Virus record (IMG/VR): IMGVR_UViG_3300031521_000077
Location: 1 to 56,977 of that record
Strand: one strand, 5' to 3'
DNA from: a virus
Length of the DNA stretch: 56,977 bases
The notes under the pieces were generated by a model. That model ran no database searches and was not told the DNA's origin. It saw only the letters and a list, made by a program, of their open reading frames with translations. Each line of letters starts with the position of its first letter. The first letter of the stretch is position 1. Both the position numbers and the translations under genes were made by a program. Of the stretch, positions 42,691 through 50,537 are shown piece after piece.

Positions 42691-45147
42691 ATGAAGGAAA
42701 AGATTAGAATATTATTTTACAACATAGACGGAGCAGGTGTTAACTATTTTCGTACATTAACCCCAGCAATGGAAATCGAAAGAAACCATTCAGATGATTT
42801 CTTTGTTGAAATTAACCCTAAATTGGATTTTAATAGTCCAGACACAATAGAATATTTAAAAACCTTTAATATTATTCATTACCATCGTCAATTAGTTGAT
42901 GATAGTGTGAAAATGGTTGCTATTGCAAATGAACTTAAGGCTGCTGGGGTTATTTTAATTATGGACATTGATGACTATTGGAATCTTCATAAAAAGCATC
43001 CACTCTATGATATGAACATGGAGAATAATTCCTCAGCTAAAATTGTGAATAACTTAAAGATTGCTGACTACTGTACAACAACAACAGATATATTTGCAAA
43101 TGAAATCAATAAAATAACGAAGAGAAATAATACTCAGGTTTTGTTGAATTCTATCGACCCAATTTGGATGAAACAATTTCAAAATAATTGGAAACCAGAC
43201 CCAGATGGTCGTATTAGAATTACATATATGGCTGGTTCGTGTTATGACAATAAAACAGAAATTTTTACTGAAAATGGATGGAAGTTCTTTAAGGACTTAG
43301 AGAAGGATGAAAAGGTTGCAACATTAAATTCTGTCACGAATTTGCTCGAATATCAACAACCAACTGAATATATTAACGAACTGTACTCAGGTGATATGTA
43401 TTATGGCAAAAATTCATTAATCGATTTTGCCGTAACCCCGAATCATAATATGTATGCACATAAATCGAAATCGCTAAATAGAAAAAAACCATTTAATTTT
43501 GAATTAAATAAAATGGAAAATTTGGTTAATTACGACCTAACATTTAAAAAGAATTGTGATTGGATTGGCAATGATGATGAATACATTATAATACCTAAGC
43601 ATCTAACAACTAAGCAACATACAGATAAGTGTGGAGAAATTAAAATAAAAATGGATGATTGGCTTAAGTTTTTTGGGTTTTGGATGGGAGATGGTTGGAC
43701 AACAAATGGTGAATGTAATCAGGTGGGAGTTTGTGGTTATAAAAAAATTGGTATTGATACAATGAAAGAAATTAAAGGAATTTTTGATAACTACGGTATA
43801 AGTTCAACATATAGTGGTGAAAATACATTAAGGTTTTTCAATACTCCCCTATATAATTATCTACATCAATTTGGTGGTGCTAATGAAAAGCACATACCCA
43901 AATCTATTCTTAATTTAAATAAAAATAAATTAGAAATATTTTTGGAATATTATTTAAGAGCAGATGGACACATTAGAAAAAATGGTAGAAAGACAGCATA
44001 CACATCATCCGAATCATTAGCAAATAATTTAAATGAATTAGCACTAAAAATTGGGTTAGCTGCTACAATTACTAATCGTGGCATTAGAAATAATAATACT
44101 GTTCTAAAAAATGGTAGAACTATTAAAGCTAATTATGATTCACATGCAATTAATTTCTATTTATCCTCAAAGAAAAATAATTTAATGCCTACTATGTCTC
44201 ATGATAATATCATGATTGAAAAATATGAAGGAAATATATTTTGTGTAACTGTCCCAAATCATATATTATATGTAAGAAGAAACGAAAAATCATATTGGTG
44301 TGGTAATAGCCACGAAGCCGATTTTCAGCAATTGAATGGTACTATGAATCTTCTTATTAGCGACCCTGAACTTACTGATAAGTTTAAAGTTATTATTGCT
44401 GGCTGGGACACCGAAGGTGATACAGCTGACGTTACCTTTAATCAGGAGTTTGGAAAACTCTTAGAAAAAAAGGGCATGTGGAACATGAAAACAGTTAAAA
44501 TTATCAACAAAACCAGAGGTAATGTTGATATGATTCCCGGATTGAGTGATGAAATTAAAAATCAATATAGGGGCAAAGTATTTGATTTAAGTCATAGGAG
44601 TATTAATTCAACAGAATCTACCTATTATAGGTATGAGAAAATATTGACAGATAATTACAGGTTAATTAAAAATCAGGATTATCTTCAATGGTTAATGAAT
44701 TTTGAAAGAAACATTAAATACCCAAATGAAGGCAATTTTGGAAGACGTTGGACTGAAAAGGCAAATGCGTATGCTAAGGTTTTGGATGAAAGTGACATTG
44801 TAATCGCACCACTTGAAAACAATGTATTTAACACAATGAAGTCTAACCTCAAACAGGTTGAATGTTGGACTAGAAACCTTCCTATTGTTTGTTCTGATAT
44901 GCCACCATATAATGTTGATGGAAAAAATATGGAGAATTGTATCTTGATTCCAACAAAAAAGAACTGTGACAGGGATTGGGCAAAAGCATTAAAAAAATTA
45001 ATTCTTGATGCTGATTTGCGTAAAAAACTAGGGGAACAATTACATGAGGATTTCAAACTTAAATATAATTTAGCTGATGTAACAAAAACACGTGTTGAAT
45101 TTTATCAAGGTATTATGAAAAAATCATTAGAAGCAGCCAACCAATAA
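42691..45147 (+). CDS. GT4-type glycosyltransferase interrupted by a LAGLIDADG intein
   Basis: 818 residues. The exteins (residues 1-183 and 540-818) form a GT-B glycosyltransferase: FYNIDGAGVNYFRTLTPAME at the start, IMDIDDYWNLH, then after the intein KVIIAGWDTEG, IVIAPLENNVFNTMKSNLKQVE and LPIVCSDMPPYNVDG, the GT4-like donor site. The intein starts at Cys184 after TYMAGS and ends with Asn539 before Ser540 (SHEADFQQL). Removing it would yield a 462-residue protein. The target may be virion protein, teichoic-like or host glycans, or DNA bases; the donor is not visible. A terminator and GTATTTATA-like motif lie upstream. Confidence 0.88.
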   Translation: MKEKIRILFYNIDGAGVNYFRTLTPAMEIERNHSDDFFVEINPKLDFNSPDTIEYLKTFNIIHYHRQLVDDSVKMVAIANELKAAGVILIMDIDDYWNLHKKHPLYDMNMENNSSAKIVNNLKIADYCTTTTDIFANEINKITKRNNTQVLLNSIDPIWMKQFQNNWKPDPDGRIRITYMAGSCYDNKTEIFTENGWKFFKDLEKDEKVATLNSVTNLLEYQQPTEYINELYSGDMYYGKNSLIDFAVTPNHNMYAHKSKSLNRKKPFNFELNKMENLVNYDLTFKKNCDWIGNDDEYIIIPKHLTTKQHTDKCGEIKIKMDDWLKFFGFWMGDGWTTNGECNQVGVCGYKKIGIDTMKEIKGIFDNYGISSTYSGENTLRFFNTPLYNYLHQFGGANEKHIPKSILNLNKNKLEIFLEYYLRADGHIRKNGRKTAYTSSESLANNLNELALKIGLAATITNRGIRNNNTVLKNGRTIKANYDSHAINFYLSSKKNNLMPTMSHDNIMIEKYEGNIFCVTVPNHILYVRRNEKSYWCGNSHEADFQQLNGTMNLLISDPELTDKFKVIIAGWDTEGDTADVTFNQEFGKLLEKKGMWNMKTVKIINKTRGNVDMIPGLSDEIKNQYRGKVFDLSHRSINSTESTYYRYEKILTDNYRLIKNQDYLQWLMNFERNIKYPNEGNFGRRWTEKANAYAKVLDESDIVIAPLENNVFNTMKSNLKQVECWTRNLPIVCSDMPPYNVDGKNMENCILIPTKKNCDRDWAKALKKLILDADLRKKLGEQLHEDFKLKYNLADVTKTRVEFYQGIMKKSLEAANQ
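43240..44307 (+). other. Intein with LAGLIDADG homing endonuclease (356 aa)
   Basis: The intein runs from Cys184 (codon 43240-43242) to Asn539 (44305-44307). Block A is CYDNKTEIFTENGW, block B is FAVTPNHNMYAH with T-x-N-H, and the C-terminal blocks are NIFCVTVPNHILYVRR and SYWCGN, with +1 Ser. The penultimate residue is Gly instead of the usual His. The homing endonuclease carries two dodecapeptide motifs: FGFWMGDGW and LEYYLRADGH, so it looks intact. Confidence 0.92.
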
Positions 45148-45214
45148 ATAATGAGAAAATTAAAAATTTGGTTAGGACTTACATAAACCAATCGGGTTTT
45201 TTCCATATTACATA

Positions 45215-45223
45215 GTATTTATA
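45215..45223 (+). promoter_or_regulatory. Phage promoter motif GTATTTATA
   Basis: Exact 9-mer, 14 nt before ATG 45238. Confidence 0.65.
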
Positions 45224-45237
45224 ATAAAACAAGTAAT

Positions 45238-46551
45238 ATGGAAAAAACCATAACATATATTGAAAAAGCAAATCATGTTCATAAAAATAAGTATGACTAT
45301 TCCCAACTTAAATACATTAATTATGATATTAAGGTGAGAATAATTTGTAACGTTCATGGTGAATTTCTTCAATTACCTAGCTCACATTTAATGGGATTTG
45401 GGTGTCCTAAATGTGGGTCGGAAAATAGTAAAATTAAAAGGTGCTTGGGAAAAGAAACTTTTTGCAAAAGAGCAAACATATTATATGAAAATAAATACGA
45501 TTACTCGTTAGTTGAATATCTATCTGAAAAAAAGACAATAAAAATAATTTGTCCAAAGCATGGTGAATTTACAACTACACCGCAACGACATCTTCTCAGA
45601 AAAACAGAATGCCCAATTTGTTCGGGTCATAAAAAGAATAATGAAATGATAATTAATGAATTTAAAATGAAACATGGTGTGGAATATGACTATTCATTAG
45701 TTAATTATATTAATAATCAAAAAAAAGTAAAAATAATATGTCAAGTACATGGAGAATTCGAACAAACCCCTGCAAACCATCTATCTGGTACTAAATGCCC
45801 TATTTGTTCTACAACAAAACGAGCTGAGAATAGAAAATATGATAAGAACATTTTTATAAATAAAGCAAGCATTAAACATGGTAATAAGTACGATTATTCG
45901 TCATCTGATTATATCAGTAGCAAAACTAAAATAAAAATAATTTGTCCAATACATGGGGAATTTGAACAAATAGCTGCCAATCATTTAAATGGACAGGGAT
46001 GTATAAAATGTGGAACTTTGTCAGCTTCAACCATCAAATCAAAAACAAATGATTTGTTTATATTAACAGCAAATTTAAAACACCAAAGTTCGTATGATTA
46101 TTCACTGACCAATTATTCTCATTCTCAAAAGAAAGTAAAAATAATTTGTCCAATTCATGGTGCTTTTGAACAAATAGCTGCCAATCATTTAATGGGGGCT
46201 AAATGCCCTAAATGTTCAGAATCGAAAGGTGAAATTGAAATAAGAAGATTGCTAGAAAATAATAAAATTAATTTTATCTCACAAAAAACATTTGAAAAAT
46301 GCGTAGGCAAAATAAAAAAATTGCCATTTGATTTTTATTTGCCAGATGAAAACATATTAATTGAATATAATGGAATGCAACATTATATGGAAATAAAATA
46401 TTTTGGCGGTAAAATAACATTTGAACGAATAAAAAAATGTGATGCAATAAAAAGAGAATTTGCTAAAAAAAACAACATAAAATTAATTGAAATAAAATAT
46501 AATACAAAAAATATTAGGGAGATACTAATAAATGAAAACATTATTAAATAA
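45238..46551 (+). CDS. Large Vsr-like homing endonuclease with five zinc-ribbon repeats
   Basis: 437 residues. Five repeats of about 65 residues each carry KYDYSLVEY, then VKIICPxHGEFEQ, NHLxGxxCPxC, so each has a C/H and a CxxC pair that could bind zinc. They cover residues 1-330. The C-terminal nuclease follows SESKGEIEI: KLPFDFYLPDENILIEYNG and MQHY provide the Asp, Glu and His of the Vsr/EDxHD fold. It is a paralogue of the gene at 49281. It has its own GTATTTATA motif and its 3' end overlaps the next gene by 20 bp. The repeats should read a long DNA target in a modular way. Confidence 0.85.
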   Translation: MEKTITYIEKANHVHKNKYDYSQLKYINYDIKVRIICNVHGEFLQLPSSHLMGFGCPKCGSENSKIKRCLGKETFCKRANILYENKYDYSLVEYLSEKKTIKIICPKHGEFTTTPQRHLLRKTECPICSGHKKNNEMIINEFKMKHGVEYDYSLVNYINNQKKVKIICQVHGEFEQTPANHLSGTKCPICSTTKRAENRKYDKNIFINKASIKHGNKYDYSSSDYISSKTKIKIICPIHGEFEQIAANHLNGQGCIKCGTLSASTIKSKTNDLFILTANLKHQSSYDYSLTNYSHSQKKVKIICPIHGAFEQIAANHLMGAKCPKCSESKGEIEIRRLLENNKINFISQKTFEKCVGKIKKLPFDFYLPDENILIEYNGMQHYMEIKYFGGKITFERIKKCDAIKREFAKKNNIKLIEIKYNTKNIREILINENIIK

Positions 46552-47434
46552 AACATACAATTCCATTAGATTATTTTTCAGTAACATAATACTTGGAATT
46601 GTATTATCGATACACCAAATTGAAGATGTTATAGTTGGTGATTTGGATGAAGACACGATTCAACGACAAAGAATAACATACAGAAATCCGTTTATTGAAA
46701 TGGGTGTTAGTGGTGTTCGCAATGAAAAAACAGTTAAGCATTTTTACGAAATACTTAAAGGTGCTGATAAATTTATGAAGAATGCAACACCATTTAAAAT
46801 GGCAGTTGCTTCGGATAAATTCAGTATGTCATATGGGCAGAAAGACAAGTGGGGTAGACGTTATGAACATTATGGCTTCTTTGATGATAAGTCTAAGAAT
46901 GCTGGAAAAACATTGGCTGAGGTACTTGCTATTGAATATGAAGAGCGTAGAACCAAAGACGATAATTATAAACTCTTGCTCATTTACAATAACTTCCCAA
47001 TTGAGGTTGGTCTTACTAAGGCACTTAAGACAGAAGTAAAAGAGAAGATTAAAGATGGCGAAAAATACGTATTCGAAACACTTGATAGCGAAGAAAAATC
47101 AAAGAAAGCCGAATTTCCGTTGAAAATCTATCGTGATGTTGAATGCCTAAATAAACTTGAACAGCTAACAAATTTCTTACATATTAAGCGTGTTTACGAT
47201 GAAGTTGTTCAGTTGGAGTTTTTCATACCCCTCAAATACGGCACTGATAAAGTCCCGGAGGATTCACCAATATTTACTGAACTTAAAACAATGAACTATT
47301 TGAGAATTATCGATGATTACGGTAAAGAAATTTATTTTAGAATTGATGGTTACTTAAAACGAATGACTCATAATAATGAATATGATGTGCTTAAATTCGA
47401 GGGTGCAGAGATTCAAGACATTGGACTATTTTAA
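46532..47434 (+). CDS. Unknown phage structural-type protein
   Basis: 300 residues. It opens with a hydrophobic segment (SIRLFFSNIILGIVLSIHQI, residues 11-30) which could be amphipathic or membrane-associated. Then RITYRNPFIEMGVSGVRN and a long alpha/beta body end in FEGAEIQDIGLF. I recognise no family. Its start lies within the upstream endonuclease gene (20-bp overlap), so that element has probably replaced or joined the original leader. Position just before small assembly-type genes and the baseplate cluster suggests a virion component. Confidence 0.6.
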   Translation: MKTLLNKTYNSIRLFFSNIILGIVLSIHQIEDVIVGDLDEDTIQRQRITYRNPFIEMGVSGVRNEKTVKHFYEILKGADKFMKNATPFKMAVASDKFSMSYGQKDKWGRRYEHYGFFDDKSKNAGKTLAEVLAIEYEERRTKDDNYKLLLIYNNFPIEVGLTKALKTEVKEKIKDGEKYVFETLDSEEKSKKAEFPLKIYRDVECLNKLEQLTNFLHIKRVYDEVVQLEFFIPLKYGTDKVPEDSPIFTELKTMNYLRIIDDYGKEIYFRIDGYLKRMTHNNEYDVLKFEGAEIQDIGLF

Positions 47435-47444
47435 ATAAAAAATC

Positions 47445-47690
47445 ATGAAAAAGAAAGTAAAAAAAACAGAAATTGAACCAGATGGTTACACCATTGGATT
47501 TTTAAGAAAAGGTACTACATTTTTTGACATTACCGATGGAATGTATGAAATTCCTCTTGAACTCTGCACAGCATATGTTGAGGGCTGTAATAAAAATGAA
47601 TTAACAAAACTCAATGAAGGTTTTATCCCATCAGAAGACATACTTGATGCATGGGGAAAGGAAAATAAAGTAAAAATAATTAAATCATAA
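47445..47690 (+). CDS. Small unknown protein
   Basis: 81 residues with a basic N-terminus (KKKVKKTEIEPDGYTIGF) and a conserved-looking centre TFFDITDGMYEIPLELC. It lies 10 nt after the previous gene and 12 nt before the next and is part of that operon. No family is recognised. Confidence 0.6.
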   Translation: MKKKVKKTEIEPDGYTIGFLRKGTTFFDITDGMYEIPLELCTAYVEGCNKNELTKLNEGFIPSEDILDAWGKENKVKIIKS

Positions 47691-47702
47691 AAAAATAAAA
47701 TT

Positions 47703-48251
47703 ATGTCACAATTTTTAGATAATCTAAAACACACTCTCGAAAATGGAGAATTTAACTCTGAGGCAGTGAAAAAAATTAATCAAGTGGGAGCTATGGCTGA
47801 TAACGTATTAGCTGAATCAAAAGGAAATGATGGGTTTGTTGATACAAATATCTTATCAGATAAGCTAAGAAAAAGAATTGAAGAAGTTGGATATGCAAAT
47901 GCTTTACCAGAAGACGGTGCTTTGGCTAATGGAGAATATGAAAAATCAATTCTATTAAACCAAGAAATTGACAAAGCTTTAAATACGACAGCAACACTTC
48001 TGGATATGGAACAAATGGTTTCTGACGCTATTAATGATATGACAGCACATATTTATGTTATTGAGGATGCGTTAGATTTAACCAACCCCAATTTTAAAGA
48101 ATTGGCTGATACAATTCAGGGAATTAAAGAAAAATATGGTTCACTTATATTATCTAAAGAAGAAATTAGTAATATGGAAATTGTAACATTCATCAAGCCA
48201 GATTCTAATGATATTCTTAATGATTCATTTGACGAAAGCCACAGAAAATAA
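47703..48251 (+). CDS. Unknown, helical acidic protein
   Basis: 182 residues, mostly helical and acidic, with heptad-like regions (IEEVGYANALPEDG; TATLLDMEQMVSDAINDMTAH). No catalytic residues are visible. It ends the operon of the two preceding genes. A tail-assembly or chaperone role is possible from its place before the baseplate genes, but not shown. Confidence 0.6.
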   Translation: MSQFLDNLKHTLENGEFNSEAVKKINQVGAMADNVLAESKGNDGFVDTNILSDKLRKRIEEVGYANALPEDGALANGEYEKSILLNQEIDKALNTTATLLDMEQMVSDAINDMTAHIYVIEDALDLTNPNFKELADTIQGIKEKYGSLILSKEEISNMEIVTFIKPDSNDILNDSFDESHRK

Positions 48252-48263
48252 TTTTATTATTCA

Positions 48264-48294
48264 TTGCTTGTTTGATAATTAATAATTACTTTTG
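48264..48294 (+). promoter_or_regulatory. Host-type (Bacteroidota) promoter
   Basis: TTG at 48264-48266 and TACTTTTG at 48287-48294 are separated by 20 nt and lie 29 nt before the ATG at 48324. Confidence 0.65.
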
Positions 48295-48323
48295 TAGAAA
48301 TTAATAACTAAACAAAATATATT

Positions 48324-48797
48324 ATGGCAATTTATGGTGAACCAGACGAAAAACTGGAAAAACTTTTCGAAAGAATTAAAGACGAAACGTCTATTCGTGA
48401 ATGGATTAAATTCCAATTGTTAACAAATAGTAGGCAAAAGAAAGCTTACGACATCATTAAATTAAATGACCTTGTTGGCGCATTAACAGAAGGAATAAAT
48501 TTTGCTGTTGTAATTAATGAACCAATTTTTGAACAACTTCCAGAAGACTTGCAAATAATTGCATTTACGGAATGTTTAACCGGAGTCAATTTATCTGAAA
48601 CAGATGTGGTTACGTTAGAAAAACCTGATTTTACGACATTTACTGGAATATTACAGAAGTTTGGACATGAGGAAGTAATTAAATTGAAAGAAAGCATTAA
48701 AAGTTTATTTGATGCACAGAGAGAAGAAGCAGAAAAGGAGAAGGCACAGAAGAAAGCAACAAAAGCAGAGGGTAAGAAGAAAGTCACTTTCAAATAA
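48324..48797 (+). CDS. Unknown early-expressed phage protein (metallopeptidase-like pattern without HExxH)
   Basis: 157 residues. The central INEPIFEQLPEDLQIIAFTECLTGV follows the 'F..L....q.i.f.E.L.G' arrangement I recall from phage proteins related to putative metallopeptidases, but no HExxH motif is present, so catalysis cannot be claimed. The C-terminal 30 residues are a highly charged helix (EEAEKEKAQKKATKAEGK). It has its own host-type promoter and terminator. It thus forms an early single-gene unit between two late operons. Confidence 0.55.
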   Translation: MAIYGEPDEKLEKLFERIKDETSIREWIKFQLLTNSRQKKAYDIIKLNDLVGALTEGINFAVVINEPIFEQLPEDLQIIAFTECLTGVNLSETDVVTLEKPDFTTFTGILQKFGHEEVIKLKESIKSLFDAQREEAEKEKAQKKATKAEGKKKVTFK

Positions 48798-48817
48798 ATA
48801 ACCGAATCAGAAATTAA

Positions 48818-48846
48818 AAATCCCGATAATATCGGGATTTTTTTTT
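48818..48846 (+). terminator. Rho-independent terminator
   Basis: The perfect stem AAATCCCGAT/ATCGGGATTT has a 3-nt loop and runs into a nine-base T tract. Confidence 0.92.
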
Positions 48847-48850
48847 GTTA

Positions 48851-48859
48851 GTATTTATA
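48851..48859 (+). promoter_or_regulatory. Phage promoter motif GTATTTATA before the baseplate operon
   Basis: Exact 9-mer 11 nt before ATG 48871, the shortest spacing on the plus strand. Confidence 0.65.
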
Positions 48860-48870
48860 AAAAAACAATA

Positions 48871-49269
48871 ATGAAGTCATATAATATAAAGTATCCTATT
48901 AGGGATAACGTTGAAACAAATACATTGTTTCAGATGTCACAAATAACCAAAGATGCATTTAGTTCTGATTTGCTATTATTGTTATTGACTCAAAAGGGAG
49001 AAAGATACTACGAACCAGATTATGGCACTGACTTACTTAAATTCATTTTTGAGCCGAATGATGGTGTTACTGCCGGGGATATTGAAGGAGAAATAAAGAA
49101 TACCGTATCATTATATATTCCAAGTCTAACAATTAATAATGTGATATTTAATTGGGATACTGATGATAATGGCGAAAAGATTGAAGAAAATCAATTATCT
49201 GTGATGATTAATTTCACATATAGTGAAGATGTATTTACCGAACAAGGAACGATAACAATAAATTTTTAA
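48871..49269 (+). CDS. 25: gp25-like baseplate wedge protein
   Basis: 132 residues, matching T4 gp25 (132 aa) in length. The pattern SSDLLLLLLTQKGERYYEPDYG followed by DLLKFIFEPND is the core of the GPW/gp25 family, which forms the baseplate sheath-polymerisation initiator. DIEGEIKNTVSLYIPSLTINNVIF closes the fold. It opens the baseplate operon directly after a GTATTTATA motif. An endonuclease gene now lies between it and gp6. Confidence 0.88.
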   Translation: MKSYNIKYPIRDNVETNTLFQMSQITKDAFSSDLLLLLLTQKGERYYEPDYGTDLLKFIFEPNDGVTAGDIEGEIKNTVSLYIPSLTINNVIFNWDTDDNGEKIEENQLSVMINFTYSEDVFTEQGTITINF

Positions 49270-49280
49270 AATATTATATA

Positions 49281-50537
49281 ATGGCAGAACGTAAAACAGT
49301 TGAAAAATTCATATTAGATGCGAAAAGAACGCATGGCGATAAGTATGATTATTCATTGGTTGAATATGCCAATAGTGCCACCAAAATTATAATTATTTGT
49401 CCTGTGCATGGAAAATTCGAACAGATGCCATACAAACATTTAGAGGGCAAGGCTTGTCCTAAATGTGCTGGGCAAAATAAAACAACAGAGGAATTTATAG
49501 ATGAGGCAAATAATATACATAAAGGAATATATAATTATTCAGTAAGCGATTATAAAAAGGCGCATATTAAAATAAAAATTATTTGTAATTCACATGGCAT
49601 TTTTACACAAAAACCAAGCAATCATTTACTAGGGCAAGGCTGTCCCAAATGTGGGGGTAAAAATAAAACCACTGAAGAGTTTATTGATGAAGCTAAATTA
49701 CTTCATGGTGATAAATATGATTATTCTTTAGCTGATTATAAAAAAAGTAAGTCTAGAATAAAAATCATTTGTTCCATACATGGCGTTTTTGAACAAAATC
49801 CCAATAATCATTTAAGTGGTGCTGGTTGTCCTAAGTGCGATAATAAAAATAAAACAACAGATGAGTTTATTTGTGGAGCAAAGGAGATACATGAAAATAA
49901 ATATGATTATTCATTAGTCGAATATAAAAAAAGTAAGTCTAGAGTAAAAATTATTTGTCCAGTTCACGGTATATTCGAACAAAAACCCAATAATCATTTA
50001 TATGGTGAAGGGTGTCCTAAGTGTGATGGTAAAAATAAAACAACAGATGAGTTTATTTGTGGAGCAAATGAGATACATGAAAATAGGTACGATTATTCAT
50101 TAACAGATTATTTTCGTTGTAAGTCTAAAGTAAAAATCATTTGTCCAGTTCATGGTATATTTGAACAAACGCCAAGCGACCATTTGAGTGGTTATGGATG
50201 TAAATTTTGTAGTGAATCGAAAGGGGAAATGAAAATTGTAAAATACTTAAATGAAAATGAAATTAATTATGTAAGGGAAAAAACATTTAGTGGTTGTAGA
50301 AATAAACTTCCCCTACACTTCGATTTTTATTTGCCAGAAAAAAAAATATTAATTGAATATGATGGTCAACAACATTTTATTCCAGTAAAGTATTTTGGTG
50401 GAGAAAAAAATTTTAAAATTGGACAGATGAATGATGAAATTAAAAATAATTTTGCAAAAAATAATAATATTATTCTATTGAGAATAAATTATCTTGATGC
50501 AAAAAATATAAATCAAATATTAAAGGAGGTAATATAA
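49281..50537 (+). CDS. Second large Vsr-like homing endonuclease with five zinc-ribbon repeats
   Basis: 418 residues. Five repeats of about 62 residues share KYDYSLVEYKKSKSR, IICPVHGIFEQ, NHLSGxGCPKC and the linker NKTTDEFI. The C-terminal nuclease has LHFDFYLPEKKILIEYDG, QQHF and NNFAKNNNIILLRIN, as in the Vsr/EDxHD group. It is a paralogue of the gene at 45238 and carries very recent internal duplication (39-bp exact repeats). It is inserted between gp25 and gp6; its stop shares one base with the gp6 start and its last codons contain the only strong Shine-Dalgarno sequence noticed in the window. Confidence 0.85.
   Translation: MAERKTVEKFILDAKRTHGDKYDYSLVEYANSATKIIIICPVHGKFEQMPYKHLEGKACPKCAGQNKTTEEFIDEANNIHKGIYNYSVSDYKKAHIKIKIICNSHGIFTQKPSNHLLGQGCPKCGGKNKTTEEFIDEAKLLHGDKYDYSLADYKKSKSRIKIICSIHGVFEQNPNNHLSGAGCPKCDNKNKTTDEFICGAKEIHENKYDYSLVEYKKSKSRVKIICPVHGIFEQKPNNHLYGEGCPKCDGKNKTTDEFICGANEIHENRYDYSLTDYFRCKSKVKIICPVHGIFEQTPSDHLSGYGCKFCSESKGEMKIVKYLNENEINYVREKTFSGCRNKLPLHFDFYLPEKKILIEYDGQQHFIPVKYFGGEKNFKIGQMNDEIKNNFAKNNNIILLRINYLDAKNINQILKEVI
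49844..50068 (+). repeat. Direct repeats within the endonuclease gene
   Basis: A 39-nt segment is exactly repeated at 49844-49882 and 50030-50068, an offset of 186 nt (62 codons) equal to one protein repeat. Surrounding repeat units are also alike, indicating recent unit duplication. Confidence 0.85.
50525..50529 (+). promoter_or_regulatory. Strong Shine-Dalgarno GGAGG before gp6
   Basis: AAAGGAGGT is inside the last codons of the endonuclease, with 7 nt between GGAGG and the gp6 ATG at 50537. Other starts in the window lack such a sequence. Confidence 0.55.

Noticed and set aside
45168-45202. Possible terminator TTGGTT/AACCAA before the endonuclease at 45238
   Set aside because: Only 6 bp, with five bases between stem and T tract; not convincing.
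49281-50537. CRISPR-like or satellite array from the spaced repeats
   Set aside because: The repeats are codon-phased, unequal and encode zinc-ribbon units of one long protein.
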